From: Anaerolineales bacterium
GTDB lineage: Bacteria; Chloroflexota; Anaerolineae; Anaerolineales; E44-bin32
Direction of reading: 5' to 3'
Length of the DNA: 37,247 nt
NCBI GenBank assembly: GCA_004376895.1
Contig: SOIH01000218.1
Coordinates: 1 to 37,247 of the forward strand
The position numbers and the translations under genes are program-made. Of the stretch, positions 1 through 8,728 are shown one piece after another; position 1 is the stretch's first letter, and each line of letters opens with the position of its first letter. The notes beneath the pieces were generated by a model. The model saw only the letters and a program-made list of their open reading frames with translations. It had not been told where the DNA came from and did not search any database.

Positions 1-92
1 ATGCCCGCATAGCCGTTGCGAATTATAGAAGCGCTAATATTGTCTGTCAAGGAACATGCTTTCCAAATACCGCTAAGCAGCAACAGGGGTTC

Positions 93-1247
93 CTATGATT
101 CAAATAGAAGTAGCCGGCGGAGCCAGAGGAGTGCGTAACTTACGGCGCGAGTTTTCATATTCACGAAGTGGGCTTCGTAGGATTTGTGATCCGTATGTTC
201 GTTATCTGGGAGTAAGACCTGGATCATCACTGTACTGCCCTCCCGCGAAGGTTGCATCGCGAGCAACAAACCTGCTTGGGCGGGAGCGTTTCGCATATCT
301 TCTTTCAAAGCCGCAGAAAGAGCTTCTTCCGATCCGGCTTCTGAGAGGATCTGTTCGCTGGCGATTATCTCCGGGAATTCTGCTAATGAAGCCGCGAGGG
401 CTCCATCTGTTCCCGCTTCAAGGAGCGCGAGATGCATGCCCTTATCCTTCAGTAAACCGATGACGACGGATTCGAGTGTCTGATCGTCCTTGCCGTAGAT
501 TGCCCTCCCTATGCGTTGTTCAAGCGTCGCCTCGACACTTGCAATCATCTTGTCGGCTTCTTGATCTGTCTTTGCCTTTGCTGTGATACGGATGTCCACA
601 CGGCCAGGATGAGCAGAGAGGCCGACTGTCGGATTATGGAGCTTCTCCAGGTCTTCGATTTTATGGTCTAACATCGACTCGCCGATACCTGCAGTGCGGA
701 CGATGCGGCTCTTGATGATGCTTTGCAATCCAAGGCGCTGTTTAAGATATGGGATAACGTCGGTGACAAGCAGATGCTGCATCTCAGCGGGGACACCAGG
801 CAATGAAATGGCCACGGATCGATCTGTCTCCACGATGAAGCCCGGAGCGGTACCCACGGGGTTTTCTATGGGGATGGCACCCGCCGGGATATACGCTTGA
901 CGACGGTTATTCTCGGTAGGAACACTCCCGAAACCCGCGAAACGCTCCTCGATCTGCTGCCATAATTCGGGCACGAAGATCGTCTCAACGCCACAAGCCT
1001 TCGCTATTCCTTCACGCGTGGGATCGTCAATTGTAGGACCTAAACCGCCGGTGGTGATTACAGCGTCTGCGCGCTGCATACTCGCTTGTACTTCTTCGGC
1101 GATCCTCTCGATGTTATCGCCGACGGTGCTGGTTCGATATAGGTCGAGGCCGATTTCGCGCAGGGCGCGCGCGATATAGCGCGTATTCGTATCAACGAGT
1201 TCGCCCAGCAGCAATTCCGTTCCAATAGTAATAATCTCAGCTTCCAT
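93..1247 (-). CDS. cinA: CinA family protein (COG1058 domain plus degenerate CinA/PncC-like domain)
   Basis: CinA proteins combine an N-terminal MoCF-like (COG1058) domain, associated with NMN/ADP-ribose pyrophosphatase activity, with a C-terminal nicotinamide-nucleotide amidase domain. The N-terminal part is clear: the start MEAEIITIGTELLLGELVDT and the motif TTGGLGPTIDDPTREG near residue 66 are canonical. The C-terminal domain (about residues 270-384) is unusual: the family's ESCTGG signature reads EAGTDG, so the catalytic Ser is missing, and the domain appears slightly shortened (384 aa against the usual 410-430). I infer that the pyrophosphatase half is intact and the deamidase half is probably inactive. 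The start codon is 4 nt behind the stop of the upstream oxidase gene and has only a weak ribosome-binding site, suggesting translational coupling. The family assignment is secure; the loss of amidase activity is inferred. Confidence 0.93.
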   Translation of the reverse strand: MEAEIITIGTELLLGELVDTNTRYIARALREIGLDLYRTSTVGDNIERIAEEVQASMQRADAVITTGGLGPTIDDPTREGIAKACGVETIFVPELWQQIEERFAGFGSVPTENNRRQAYIPAGAIPIENPVGTAPGFIVETDRSVAISLPGVPAEMQHLLVTDVIPYLKQRLGLQSIIKSRIVRTAGIGESMLDHKIEDLEKLHNPTVGLSAHPGRVDIRITAKAKTDQEADKMIASVEATLEQRIGRAIYGKDDQTLESVVIGLLKDKGMHLALLEAGTDGALAASLAEFPEIIASEQILSEAGSEEALSAALKEDMRNAPAQAGLLLAMQPSREGSTVMIQVLLPDNEHTDHKSYEAHFVNMKTRAVSYALLWLRRLLLFES

Positions 1248-1251
1248 ATCT

Positions 1252-2412
1252 CTACACCACGTTGTATTCGAATATCAGACGGTTCTCATCAAAGCGTGCT
1301 AGATCCAGGGATGAGACATCCACCGTCTGCGATTTACCCTCAAGGATTATTTCAGTCATTAACTTCCCAGCGATAGGTCCGTGCATAAACCCATGTCCTG
1401 AAAACCCGCCGACCAGATAAAAACCATCGATAGGCGTCGCTCCGAAAATGGGATGTGCGTCGGGAGTTACTTCGTAGAGCCCTGCCCAGCCCATTTGGCG
1501 ACCTGCATTTTCCAACATTGGCATCCGATCAGCTGCGGCCTGCATGGCCACTAATTCCCATTCTCTATCAATCGATTGATCGAAGCCAGGTTTCTCGTTT
1601 GGGTTTGACATTCCGGTAAGAATACCGGTCCCTTCTCGATGGAAATAGAGGGATTGTGCGAAGTCAATCACAAATGGGAAATCGGAAGAAAGCTCGGGGA
1701 GGGGCGTTGTGGTCAGCATCTGCCGGCGGATCGGGGTGATGGGGAGTTCGAGGTCCACCATGCGCCCGATGAGCCCCGCCCAAGGCCCGGCGGCGTTAAC
1801 GACGACCTGGGTGTCGATCGAGCCCGAGCTGGTCACGACGCGCTTGACTTGATTGTCCGCGGTGTCAATGTCTTGGACGCTGACCTCTGTGAAAGCGGTT
1901 ACGCCAAGCTGACGAGCGCTCTGTATATAGCCCATAACCACGCTGTTGGGGTCGGCTAAACCATCATCGGGATGAAAGGTGCCGGCGAGTGCATCTTCGA
2001 AGCGCATCATTGGAAGTCGCGCTTGGACCTCTTCGGCGTTTAACCATTGGGTATGTACGCCAAGCTGGTTTTGCATAGCGACATTGCTTTTGAATTTAGC
2101 AACTCCTGCTTCCTGGGTCAGCACGAACAGATAGCCGCATTTGCGGTAGAGAGGATCCTGACCGGTATCCTGCTCAAAGTTTTCAAGCATCGCCAGGCTG
2201 GCGATGGATAATTGCACGTTGATTTCAGTGGCAAATTGATAGCGTACTCCCCCGGCACAGCGGCCGGTGGCACCTTGTCCGAAATAGGTTTCTTTCTCAA
2301 GCAGAATGACTTTGCCAGCCCCGGCAGCTGCCAGGTGGTACGCGGTGCTGGCACCCATAACACCGCCGCCGATGACGACGATATCTGCTGTACTTGGAAG
2401 ATCGTTGTCCAC
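1252..2412 (-). CDS. FAD-dependent oxidoreductase (DAO family, sarcosine/glycine oxidase-like)
   Basis: This is a DAO-family flavoenzyme, expected to oxidise a secondary amine or amino acid. It shows an N-terminal Rossmann dinucleotide-binding motif (DIVVIGGGVMGASTAYHL, about residues 10-27), the GATGRCAGGVRYQF flavin-contact region, and a C-terminal GLYEVTPDAHPIFG...GFSGHGFMHGP block typical of sarcosine oxidase beta/glycine oxidase relatives. I chose the GTG at 2412 (386 aa) over the GTG at 2562. The 50 extra residues carry no recognisable domain and the earlier start falls inside an inverted repeat (2554-2595), while the later one has an AAGGG sequence about 6 nt upstream and leaves the usual short lead before the GGGxMG loop. 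It sits downstream of the liv ABC genes on the same strand, so a substrate imported by that transporter is possible but unproven. The exact substrate cannot be read from the sequence. Confidence 0.88.
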   Translation of the reverse strand: MDNDLPSTADIVVIGGGVMGASTAYHLAAAGAGKVILLEKETYFGQGATGRCAGGVRYQFATEINVQLSIASLAMLENFEQDTGQDPLYRKCGYLFVLTQEAGVAKFKSNVAMQNQLGVHTQWLNAEEVQARLPMMRFEDALAGTFHPDDGLADPNSVVMGYIQSARQLGVTAFTEVSVQDIDTADNQVKRVVTSSGSIDTQVVVNAAGPWAGLIGRMVDLELPITPIRRQMLTTTPLPELSSDFPFVIDFAQSLYFHREGTGILTGMSNPNEKPGFDQSIDREWELVAMQAAADRMPMLENAGRQMGWAGLYEVTPDAHPIFGATPIDGFYLVGGFSGHGFMHGPIAGKLMTEIILEGKSQTVDVSSLDLARFDENRLIFEYNVV

Positions 2413-2553
2413 AGTTAAACCCTTTTTGTATTTGAGGGAAGAACCCCCTGCACAACGACAAGAGCTCCCCAGAGGCACAAGCCAACTCTTGTCGATATAT
2501 TCTAATCCAAGCTGTCTGAGAAATAGAAGCCACGTGTGATTTTGCTTATTAAT

Positions 2554-2595
2554 CAAGGACACGATGATTCTGTTGAACGAACCATCGTGTTCTTG
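2554..2595. other. Inverted repeat between livF and the FAD oxidoreductase gene
   Basis: ACACGATG (2559-2566) pairs with CATCGTGT (2583-2590). The stem is extended by CAAG/CTTG (2554-2557 / 2592-2595) after a single mismatch, with a 16-nt loop. It lies just past the livF stop in the transcription direction. No U-run follows on the minus strand, so it is more likely a 3'-end stabiliser or partial terminator than a clean intrinsic terminator. Confidence 0.5.
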
Positions 2596-2621
2596 AGATA
2601 GACACGGGCAAATTGGGTTCT

Positions 2622-3335
2622 TTACTCCATTCCGAGATAAGCTTTTTGCACCATTGGGTTTTTACGGAGACCCTCGACTGTATCACTTAATACAATTTCA
2701 CCGGTCTGAAGAACATATCCACGGTTTGCAATCTGCAACGCCATATGTGCGTTTTGTTCAACGAGCAAGATTGTAGTTCCTTCCCCGTTAATCTCGATGA
2801 TTGTATCGAAAACACTCTCAACCAGCACGGGAGCCAACCCCATGGAAGGCTCATCGAGTAAAAGGAGGCGTGGTTTTGCCATGAGCGCTCTACCAGTCGC
2901 CAACATCTGTTGTTCGCCACCGCTCAAGGTCCCCGCCACTTGGTTTCGTCTTTCTTCAAGTCGAGGGAAGAGCGTGAAAACACGTTTGAGATCTTGCTTG
3001 ATACCTTCTTTATCCGATCGGCTATATGCCCCCATATCAAGATTTTCCGAGACGCTCAGTTTAGCGAATATCCCTCGACCTTCAGGGACCATTGCAATGC
3101 CTTTGTACACGATTTCATGTGCCGAATAAGACAATAGATCATCGCCTTCAAAAACGATCGATCCTTCCCTGGGTTGCAGCAAGCCGCTGATCGTTCGCAG
3201 TGTGGTGGTCTTTCCAGCGCCATTTGCGCCTATGAGGGTGACTATTTCACCTTCATCTACTGAAATAGTGAGCCCTTTGAGGGCATGGATGTTGCCATAG
3301 TAGGTATGAAGGTTATGTACTTCCAACATTGCCAT
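2622..3335 (-). CDS. livF: Branched-chain amino acid ABC transporter ATP-binding protein LivF
   Basis: One of the two ATPases that power a HAAT-family importer for branched-chain or other hydrophobic amino acids or amides, acting at the cytoplasmic face of the membrane. At 237 aa it has the usual LivF length. Walker A is GANGAGKTTTLRT (about residues 36-48), the ABC signature is LSGGEQQMLATGRAL, and Walker B is LLLLDEPSMGLAP, followed by the switch histidine region LLVEQNAH. It is the last gene of the five-gene liv operon, 14 nt after livG. The true substrate may be another amino acid or urea-like compound, since HAAT systems are diverse. Confidence 0.95.
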   Translation of the reverse strand: MAMLEVHNLHTYYGNIHALKGLTISVDEGEIVTLIGANGAGKTTTLRTISGLLQPREGSIVFEGDDLLSYSAHEIVYKGIAMVPEGRGIFAKLSVSENLDMGAYSRSDKEGIKQDLKRVFTLFPRLEERRNQVAGTLSGGEQQMLATGRALMAKPRLLLLDEPSMGLAPVLVESVFDTIIEINGEGTTILLVEQNAHMALQIANRGYVLQTGEIVLSDTVEGLRKNPMVQKAYLGME

Positions 3336-3349
3336 CGGGTGATTACCTT

Positions 3350-4159
3350 TTATGGTCTACTTGAAGCTTCGCTCTGCAGCTCAAGACCGGCTGCTGCGCC
3401 ACGTCCTAAGTAGGCTTCAATTACATGCGGGTTATTCTGAATCTCTTTTGGTGTACCTTCCGCGATTTTCGTGCCGAAGTCCATTACGGATATTTTCTCG
3501 CTTATCCCCATAACAACACGCATATCATGCTCGATCAACAGGATTGTGAGTCCGAGCTCATCTCGAAGACGCTGAATGAAATGCATCATTTCAGCAGATT
3601 CTTTCGGGTTCATCCCCGCTGTAGGCTCATCGAGCAAAAGCAGCTTGGGATCGCTTGCGAGCGCACGGGCGACTTCGAGCCGTCTTTGCGCACCATAGGG
3701 CAAGTTATGTGCGATCTGATCGCCTAAACCTTTTAGTCCGACGTATTCTAGCAACTCTTGGGCTCGATCCAATGCCTGTTTTTCCTCATTTTTAAAGCGA
3801 GCGTTACCAATGAGGGCTTCGAGCCATACCGTCTTGAGTCGAGGGTGCTGGCCAACCAGGATATTTTCAAGAGAGGTCATATTGGAGAATAGTCGAATGT
3901 TCTGATAGGTTCGTGCGATCCCGAATTTCGTAATGCGATCAGGCTTCAGCCCCTGGATGATATGACCATTGAACCGAATTTCTCCATCATCCGGATTGTA
4001 AAAGCCTGTGACGCAATTGAAGAAAGTTGTCTTACCAGCGCCATTAGGCCCAATGATACTGTCAATGGCACCCACGGTAATATCTACATCGAACTCGTTG
4101 ACTGCTACCAGTCCACCGAAGGTCTTGGTTACCTTGGATGCAGAGAGGATAATGCTCAT
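3350..4159 (-). CDS. livG: Branched-chain amino acid ABC transporter ATP-binding protein LivG
   Basis: Second ATPase of the HAAT importer, 269 aa. Walker A is GPNGAGKTTFFNC (about residues 38-50). The signature has the LivG-specific form LPYGAQRRLEVARAL, and Walker B is LLLLDEPTAGMNP. The C-terminal extension after HVIEAYLG, typical of LivG, is present (about 20 residues, low complexity). It starts 10 nt after the livM stop and ends 14 nt before livF, so it is clearly co-transcribed with them. Family assignment is firm; substrate is inferred only at the class level. Confidence 0.95.
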   Translation of the reverse strand: MSIILSASKVTKTFGGLVAVNEFDVDITVGAIDSIIGPNGAGKTTFFNCVTGFYNPDDGEIRFNGHIIQGLKPDRITKFGIARTYQNIRLFSNMTSLENILVGQHPRLKTVWLEALIGNARFKNEEKQALDRAQELLEYVGLKGLGDQIAHNLPYGAQRRLEVARALASDPKLLLLDEPTAGMNPKESAEMMHFIQRLRDELGLTILLIEHDMRVVMGISEKISVMDFGTKIAEGTPKEIQNNPHVIEAYLGRGAAAGLELQSEASSRP

Positions 4160-4169
4160 GTTTTACCTC

Positions 4170-5921
4170 TTAATCTTCTGAGCTTCCCGACGCACTGAGG
4201 GCGGGTTCGAGCTGCATATCTTCATCACCAACATGCAGCTCCCTTTTCCGGGTAGCTTCTGGGATAAATCCTTCTGGACGCACTAGCATCATGACGATGA
4301 GAAGAATGCCATACATGAGAAGGCGATATTCAGCGAATTCCCGTAGGATTTCAGGGAGACCTACGAGGATTAACGCGCCGACGACAACTCCTGGAATACT
4401 CCCAAGCCCGCCAACAATAATCAGTGCCAAGGCGTTGATTGACCACAATAGGTTGAAGCTGTGGGGGAAGATACTGCCTAAGCGCGCGGCTAGGATCGCT
4501 CCAGCCATAGCCGAAAAGGCCGCTCCGATCGCGAAGGCAAGTAATTTTGTGGACACCAGGTTTATCCCCATGGCTTCCGCTACATCTTCGTCTTCGCGCA
4601 TCGCCATCCATTGCCTGCCTAAGCGCGAATCTCTCAATCGAATCGTGACCCAGCCCGCGAGCAAGGAGCCGATGATGACCAGGTAGTACATCGTTTGTGG
4701 TGTCTTCATCTCAATTCCAAAGAAGATCGGGAATGGAATCTTAAGGATACCTTGAGGCCCGCCCTCGATGGGAGCTAACCAGTCTGATGTAGCCATAATG
4801 CGGATGATTTCACCGAAACCTAGAGTCACGATGGCAAGATAGTCGCCACGCATGCGTAATACTGGGAAGCCGAGGAGTAAACCCCAGAGCACCCCAGCTA
4901 GGATGCAGATCGGAAGAGCGGACCAAAAGGTAAGATTAGTTAGACCGAGATCAGATGTGGATGTGAGCACACCCATGGCATATGCGCCGAAGGCGAAGAA
5001 CGCAACATACCCGAGGTCAAGCAAGCCCGCATAACCAACAACGATATTGAGACCCAGCCCCATCATGACATACAAACCGATCATGAAAAGCGCCTGGCTG
5101 AGGAATTGTCCCACGATCCATGGAAGGAGTAACAAGAAGGCGATCCCAATGATAATCCCGATAGTCCGCCCTCGTTGTTGTTGAGGCGCGTCCATCTTCT
5201 CCCAGCGATTGGTTGCTTGCTTATGAACTCTAAAGTACGCAACGACGAAGGCGAGGATGAAGATAATAATCGCTGCGAGAGGGTTTAGCGATTTTTTCTG
5301 GAAAATGATCTTTACCAAGCTGCGTGCAAATGCCGACAATCCGAGATTTTTGAACAATTCTTGTATGATCTGACTGACGTTTTCAGAGAATAAGCCAAAC
5401 GCTAGCGTCAACAGTACCCCACTGAGAAGTGCGGTCCGAAGACGAGGCTTGAGCATGTATAAAAATGCCGCAATAACACTCATGGCGGTACTAAAGATTA
5501 TCAGTATGATGCTGCCTGTCACAGTTCCCAGGTTGAAGGTGAGAATCTCATGTAGAGGGGGGGAGAAGTTAATAAACATCGAACGCAGCCGGAATAGTGG
5601 TTCTGTGTCGGCAGTTTGGATCACAAAGAAATCAATGATGAGAACCAGGATTACAAGTGGAATGGCAGCGATTAAACCCGCCAACGCACTGTTAAATAGA
5701 GTCTTTCCATAACTGCTTTCCTTGAGCGAGCGTGCCACAAGTAAACCTGGCAGTAGGAGGCCGGCGACAAGTAGAACTTGTCCCAGAGAAAGGAACGTTC
5801 CAACAAGAAATCTCCAAGAGAAGGTTTCCACCATTCCAATTGAGGTAAGGTAGAGGGCAAGCACGCCACCGAGCATCCCAGAGCTAATGATCAGGCGGCG
5901 GAGTGTTCGTTTTTCTTCCAT
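4170..5921 (-). CDS. livM: Branched-chain amino acid ABC transporter permease LivM, enlarged N-terminus
   Basis: Inner-membrane permease subunit that pairs with LivH. The core LivM domain occupies about residues 255-565 and contains the hallmark stretches GLGLNIVVGYAGLLDLGYVA, LRMRGDYLAIVTLGFGEIIR and GGLGSIPGVVVGALI. In front of it lies an extra region of about 230 residues with several hydrophobic, probably membrane-spanning segments (around 10-30, 36-62, 78-100, 130-155, 162-180 and 212-232). This makes the protein 583 aa, against roughly 300-425 aa for most LivM proteins. The extension shows no domain I can name. The gene is 11 nt downstream of livH and 10 nt upstream of livG. The permease call is secure; the function of the added segment is unknown. 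Confidence 0.93.
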   Translation of the reverse strand: MEEKRTLRRLIISSGMLGGVLALYLTSIGMVETFSWRFLVGTFLSLGQVLLVAGLLLPGLLVARSLKESSYGKTLFNSALAGLIAAIPLVILVLIIDFFVIQTADTEPLFRLRSMFINFSPPLHEILTFNLGTVTGSIILIIFSTAMSVIAAFLYMLKPRLRTALLSGVLLTLAFGLFSENVSQIIQELFKNLGLSAFARSLVKIIFQKKSLNPLAAIIIFILAFVVAYFRVHKQATNRWEKMDAPQQQRGRTIGIIIGIAFLLLLPWIVGQFLSQALFMIGLYVMMGLGLNIVVGYAGLLDLGYVAFFAFGAYAMGVLTSTSDLGLTNLTFWSALPICILAGVLWGLLLGFPVLRMRGDYLAIVTLGFGEIIRIMATSDWLAPIEGGPQGILKIPFPIFFGIEMKTPQTMYYLVIIGSLLAGWVTIRLRDSRLGRQWMAMREDEDVAEAMGINLVSTKLLAFAIGAAFSAMAGAILAARLGSIFPHSFNLLWSINALALIIVGGLGSIPGVVVGALILVGLPEILREFAEYRLLMYGILLIVMMLVRPEGFIPEATRKRELHVGDEDMQLEPALSASGSSED

Positions 5922-5932
5922 GTTGGGCTACC

Positions 5933-7003
5933 TCACGCTTTCTTCTCGGCTAGCCGTTCGCCAAAGATACCTTGCGGTCTGAATATCAGGATCAACACGA
6001 GCATTGTGAAGGCGAAGGCATCACGAAGCTGGTTCGCTGAAGGAATTCCCAGTCCTTCGAGGATCAAAATTGGGAATACAGATTCGATAAGACCCAATAG
6101 CAATCCACCGACAAAGGCACCACGTACGTTGCCAATGCCCCCGAGCACAGCTGCAGTGAAAGCTTTCAGCCCAGGGAAGAAGCCCATAAAGAAGAAAACG
6201 CCGACTGGGCGGAATAGCCCATTGAATATCCCCGCCGCTCCAGCTAACGCGCCTCCGATTGCAAACGTCGTCACGATTACCTTATCGGTGTCGATGCCCA
6301 TCAGGCGTGAGACATCTTTATCCTCTGATACCGCTCGCATCGCCTTACCCTGTTTTGTACGTTCGATAAAAATATCGAGGATGATCATCAAGAGAACGGC
6401 AGCAAAGAAGACGACCGGTTGGACAAGCGGTACATTGAAGCCCAGAATACTTACCTTAGCTTTAAGGAATGCAACCTCAGGGTATGCGCGAAACTCGGCT
6501 CCGTACAGCCCACGAAACGTGTATTGCAAGGCAAACGATGCACCAATTGCCGTAATAAGCGGGACGAGACGCGGAGCGTCGCGAAGGGGTCTATAAGCGA
6601 CGCGCTCCAACAGGACGGCAATGGCGATCGAAACAACAGCCGCAATAACGATCCAAATGAGAATTGAAAGCACTGGATTTGCAGCTAGGAAACCAGAATC
6701 TGCGAAGTAATTAGCCACAAAAACTACGGTAAAAGCACCCGCCATGTAAATCTCGCCATGGGCGAAGTTGATCATAAGCAAGATGCCGTAAACCAGGGTA
6801 TAACCCAATGCGATGAGTGCGTAGATACTTCCTTGGGCAAGACCCGCGAACACCAGGGTCGCCCATGCGGCGCTTGGATATCTCCCCGCTTGAACGGTGT
6901 TAAAAATACCGATGATGATGGCAACGAGGATCGCAATTTGGAAGAGCCGCAGAAACATATCGACCCAAGATATTCGTTCCAGGTAACGTCTGATCATGGG
7001 CAA
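5933..7003 (-). CDS. livH: Branched-chain amino acid ABC transporter permease LivH
   Basis: Inner-membrane permease partner of LivM, 356 aa. The diagnostic LivH stretch GYTLVYGILLMINFAHGEIY is present around residues 67-86. Further motifs are ERVAYRPLRDAPRLVPLITA and the ATPase-coupling region MRAVSEDKDVSRLMGI, followed by a C-terminal GGIGNVRGAFVGGLLLG helix. It is longer than the roughly 300-aa E. coli protein mainly because of an extra hydrophobic segment at the N-terminus (about residues 17-37). It follows the binding-protein gene after a 112-nt gap containing a strong stem-loop and precedes livM by 11 nt. Confidence 0.95.
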   Translation of the reverse strand: MPMIRRYLERISWVDMFLRLFQIAILVAIIIGIFNTVQAGRYPSAAWATLVFAGLAQGSIYALIALGYTLVYGILLMINFAHGEIYMAGAFTVVFVANYFADSGFLAANPVLSILIWIVIAAVVSIAIAVLLERVAYRPLRDAPRLVPLITAIGASFALQYTFRGLYGAEFRAYPEVAFLKAKVSILGFNVPLVQPVVFFAAVLLMIILDIFIERTKQGKAMRAVSEDKDVSRLMGIDTDKVIVTTFAIGGALAGAAGIFNGLFRPVGVFFFMGFFPGLKAFTAAVLGGIGNVRGAFVGGLLLGLIESVFPILILEGLGIPSANQLRDAFAFTMLVLILIFRPQGIFGERLAEKKA

Positions 7004-7037
7004 CCTCGGAGAGCTATTAGTTTATGAGATATGAGAA

Positions 7038-7071
7038 GGTGAGCCAGGATGAATCCTCAACCTGGCTCACC
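7038..7071 (-). other. Strong intra-operon stem-loop between livJ and livH
   Basis: GGTGAGCCAGG (7038-7048) is perfectly complementary to CCTGGCTCACC (7061-7071) around a 12-nt loop, in the gap between the binding-protein gene and livH. No U-run follows on the minus strand, so it is unlikely to be a full terminator. Such hairpins behind binding-protein genes commonly stabilise the upstream mRNA or cause partial read-through, giving excess binding protein over permease. That role here is inferred. Confidence 0.65.
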
Positions 7072-7115
7072 CAATCGATGAATCTAACCGATTCGGTCCT
7101 TAAAGTCTTGGACCA

Positions 7116-8366
7116 CTACGGTGTGTAGATGACCTCAGGCGGCCAATTGCCAGCATCGATCTCGGCCGAGGTGATCTGGAATACGCCAAGTGCCTCACCC
7201 GTGGCGCAGTCACCATGCGAGAGACCTACAGCGAATTCTTTGTCCGCGCAATCGACTTTCCCACTCAGACCGGTCATGGACGTACCGGTGATGGCATCTC
7301 GCAAGGCCTGGCGGCCAACGTGGATAGTGCCATCATCATCGACGACAGCCACTGCTTCGATAGCATCCAAGAGGATGTTTGTCGCGTCATAAGCAAAAGC
7401 GTGGAAACCGCTGGGTGGGACGCCACCGAACTTCGTTTCCCACTTGGCTAAGAACTCATCATAGGCAGCGCCGGTGACATATGGACCGGACAGGTACATA
7501 CCTTCGGCGTTAGCACCAGAGTTCTCGGGGAAGGAGTCCACCAGCAACCCGTCAGCGCCGATCAGAGTCATGTTCTCGAGACCAGCGATCTCAGAGACCT
7601 GCTGAATGATGAAGGGTCCCTCAGGTTCGAAGATCGGGAAGTAAAGAACATCAGGTGGATCAGCTGCCACACTCGTCAGGATGGTGCGCATGTCGGTATC
7701 ACCAATATTCACCGCTCCCTTGAATGTAACCGTGCCACCCAATCGCTCGAACTCACCGGCCATAACGGCCTGCAGCTGATCGGCGTAGGGGCTACCGTCA
7801 TGAATGGTGGCCAGTGTGCGTGCGCCCAGTTCGTTGTAGGCGAATTGTGCTGCGACAGCGCCCTGGAAAAGGTCGGTGTGGCAGACTCGGAAGTAGCCCG
7901 GCTGCCAGGTTTCACCGTCAAGAGTCAGTGCGGGTGCGGTATTTGATGGTGAGAGAATGGAAAGCCCGGCACCGCTGATCGTGCTCATCGCAGCCGTCAT
8001 AGCGCTGGAGCAGTTGGTGCCGATCACACCGAGGACGGTGGGATCCGCGGAGACCTTTGTCGCTGCCGTCTGAGCACCCTCAGGGCTACAGCCGGAGTCC
8101 TCACCCGTGAGCAGAATCTCGTGTCCGAGAAGCTCACCACCACGATCGTCAACCGCGATCTCGACCCCACCCACGGAGTCTTCACCCAGGAAGGCAGTTG
8201 CACCTGTGACTGTTAGCATCCATGCGATATGCACAGGTTCATCGGGTGCGACATCGACACATCCGATTGCATCATCACATACATACTCAGCAGCCCCACC
8301 CCCGCATGCCGAGAGAGCTAAGCTCAGTAGTATGACGAGAGCAAGTAGAGTAGATGTACGTTTCAT
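7116..8366 (-). CDS. livJ: Branched-chain amino acid ABC transporter substrate-binding lipoprotein
   Basis: Extracytoplasmic ligand-binding component of the liv importer, 416 aa. The N-terminus MKRTSTLLALVILLSLALSA is a lipoprotein signal peptide ending in the lipobox LSAC, with the lipidated cysteine at residue 21. The mature part matches the periplasmic-binding-protein type 1 (Peripla_BP_6) fold, with VHIAWMLTVTGATAFLGEDS, a GVEIAVDDRGG segment and VLGVIGTNCSSAMTAA, the loop that contacts the amino-acid ligand. The start has a GAGGAGG ribosome-binding site 8 nt upstream. It is the first gene of the operon, expressed from a promoter about 165 nt upstream. Ligand identity within amino acids/amides is not readable. 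Confidence 0.93.
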   Translation of the reverse strand: MKRTSTLLALVILLSLALSACGGGAAEYVCDDAIGCVDVAPDEPVHIAWMLTVTGATAFLGEDSVGGVEIAVDDRGGELLGHEILLTGEDSGCSPEGAQTAATKVSADPTVLGVIGTNCSSAMTAAMSTISGAGLSILSPSNTAPALTLDGETWQPGYFRVCHTDLFQGAVAAQFAYNELGARTLATIHDGSPYADQLQAVMAGEFERLGGTVTFKGAVNIGDTDMRTILTSVAADPPDVLYFPIFEPEGPFIIQQVSEIAGLENMTLIGADGLLVDSFPENSGANAEGMYLSGPYVTGAAYDEFLAKWETKFGGVPPSGFHAFAYDATNILLDAIEAVAVVDDDGTIHVGRQALRDAITGTSMTGLSGKVDCADKEFAVGLSHGDCATGEALGVFQITSAEIDAGNWPPEVIYTP

Positions 8367-8529
8367 TGCTTCATCCTCCTCAAGATTTATTCAGAACTTA
8401 GGCGAAATAGTTTCAGTGCCAATGGCGTGTTAAATTCGGAGAATTTACTTCCAGGCTTCTCTCCCTTCACTATGGTGAACCGAGGAAATTCCTTTATGAG
8501 TGCCTGTCCCCCAACAGAGCTATCTTGAC

Positions 8530-8559
8530 ATTCTATAACTATCATTGTGCAAATGTCAA
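8530..8559 (-). promoter_or_regulatory. Predicted sigma70-type promoter of the liv operon
   Basis: On the minus strand a perfect TTGACA -35 (8559-8554) is followed after 18 nt by TAGAAT (8535-8530, 5 of 6 consensus). The predicted start near 8523 gives a leader of about 157 nt before livJ. On the plus strand another TTGACA lies at 8525-8530, so TTGACAT and ATGTCAA form an inverted repeat across the site that could also serve as an operator. The interval 8367-8728 holds this site and the yraN promoter; I see no other gene in it. Confidence 0.6.
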
Positions 8560-8655
8560 CTCGTACCTGTAAATTATTCTTATCGTGGCATAGACAAATG
8601 CCCGACTAACACAATACCAAAAAGACTGAGATGCGAGGATTATTCCATGGCTCGC

Positions 8656-8684
8656 TTGACGGATATAAAAGGTCAGACTAGGAT
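8656..8684 (+). promoter_or_regulatory. Predicted sigma70-type promoter of yraN-miaA
   Basis: TTGACG (8656-8661), a 17-nt spacer and TAGGAT (8679-8684, 4 of 6). The transcription start predicted near 8691 leaves a 38-nt leader before the TTG start at 8729 and includes its GAGGAG ribosome-binding site. This supports the shorter yraN start over the GTG at 8696. Confidence 0.5.
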
Positions 8685-8728
8685 GTCCGCGCCGGGTGAA
8701 GACAAGGAAATCGAGGAGATTGATTGCG

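Noticed and set aside
2413-2562. 50-residue N-terminal extension of the FAD oxidoreductase from the GTG at 2562
   Set aside because: It has no domain, begins inside an inverted repeat, and a GTG at 2412 with an upstream AAGGG sequence gives the normal family start.
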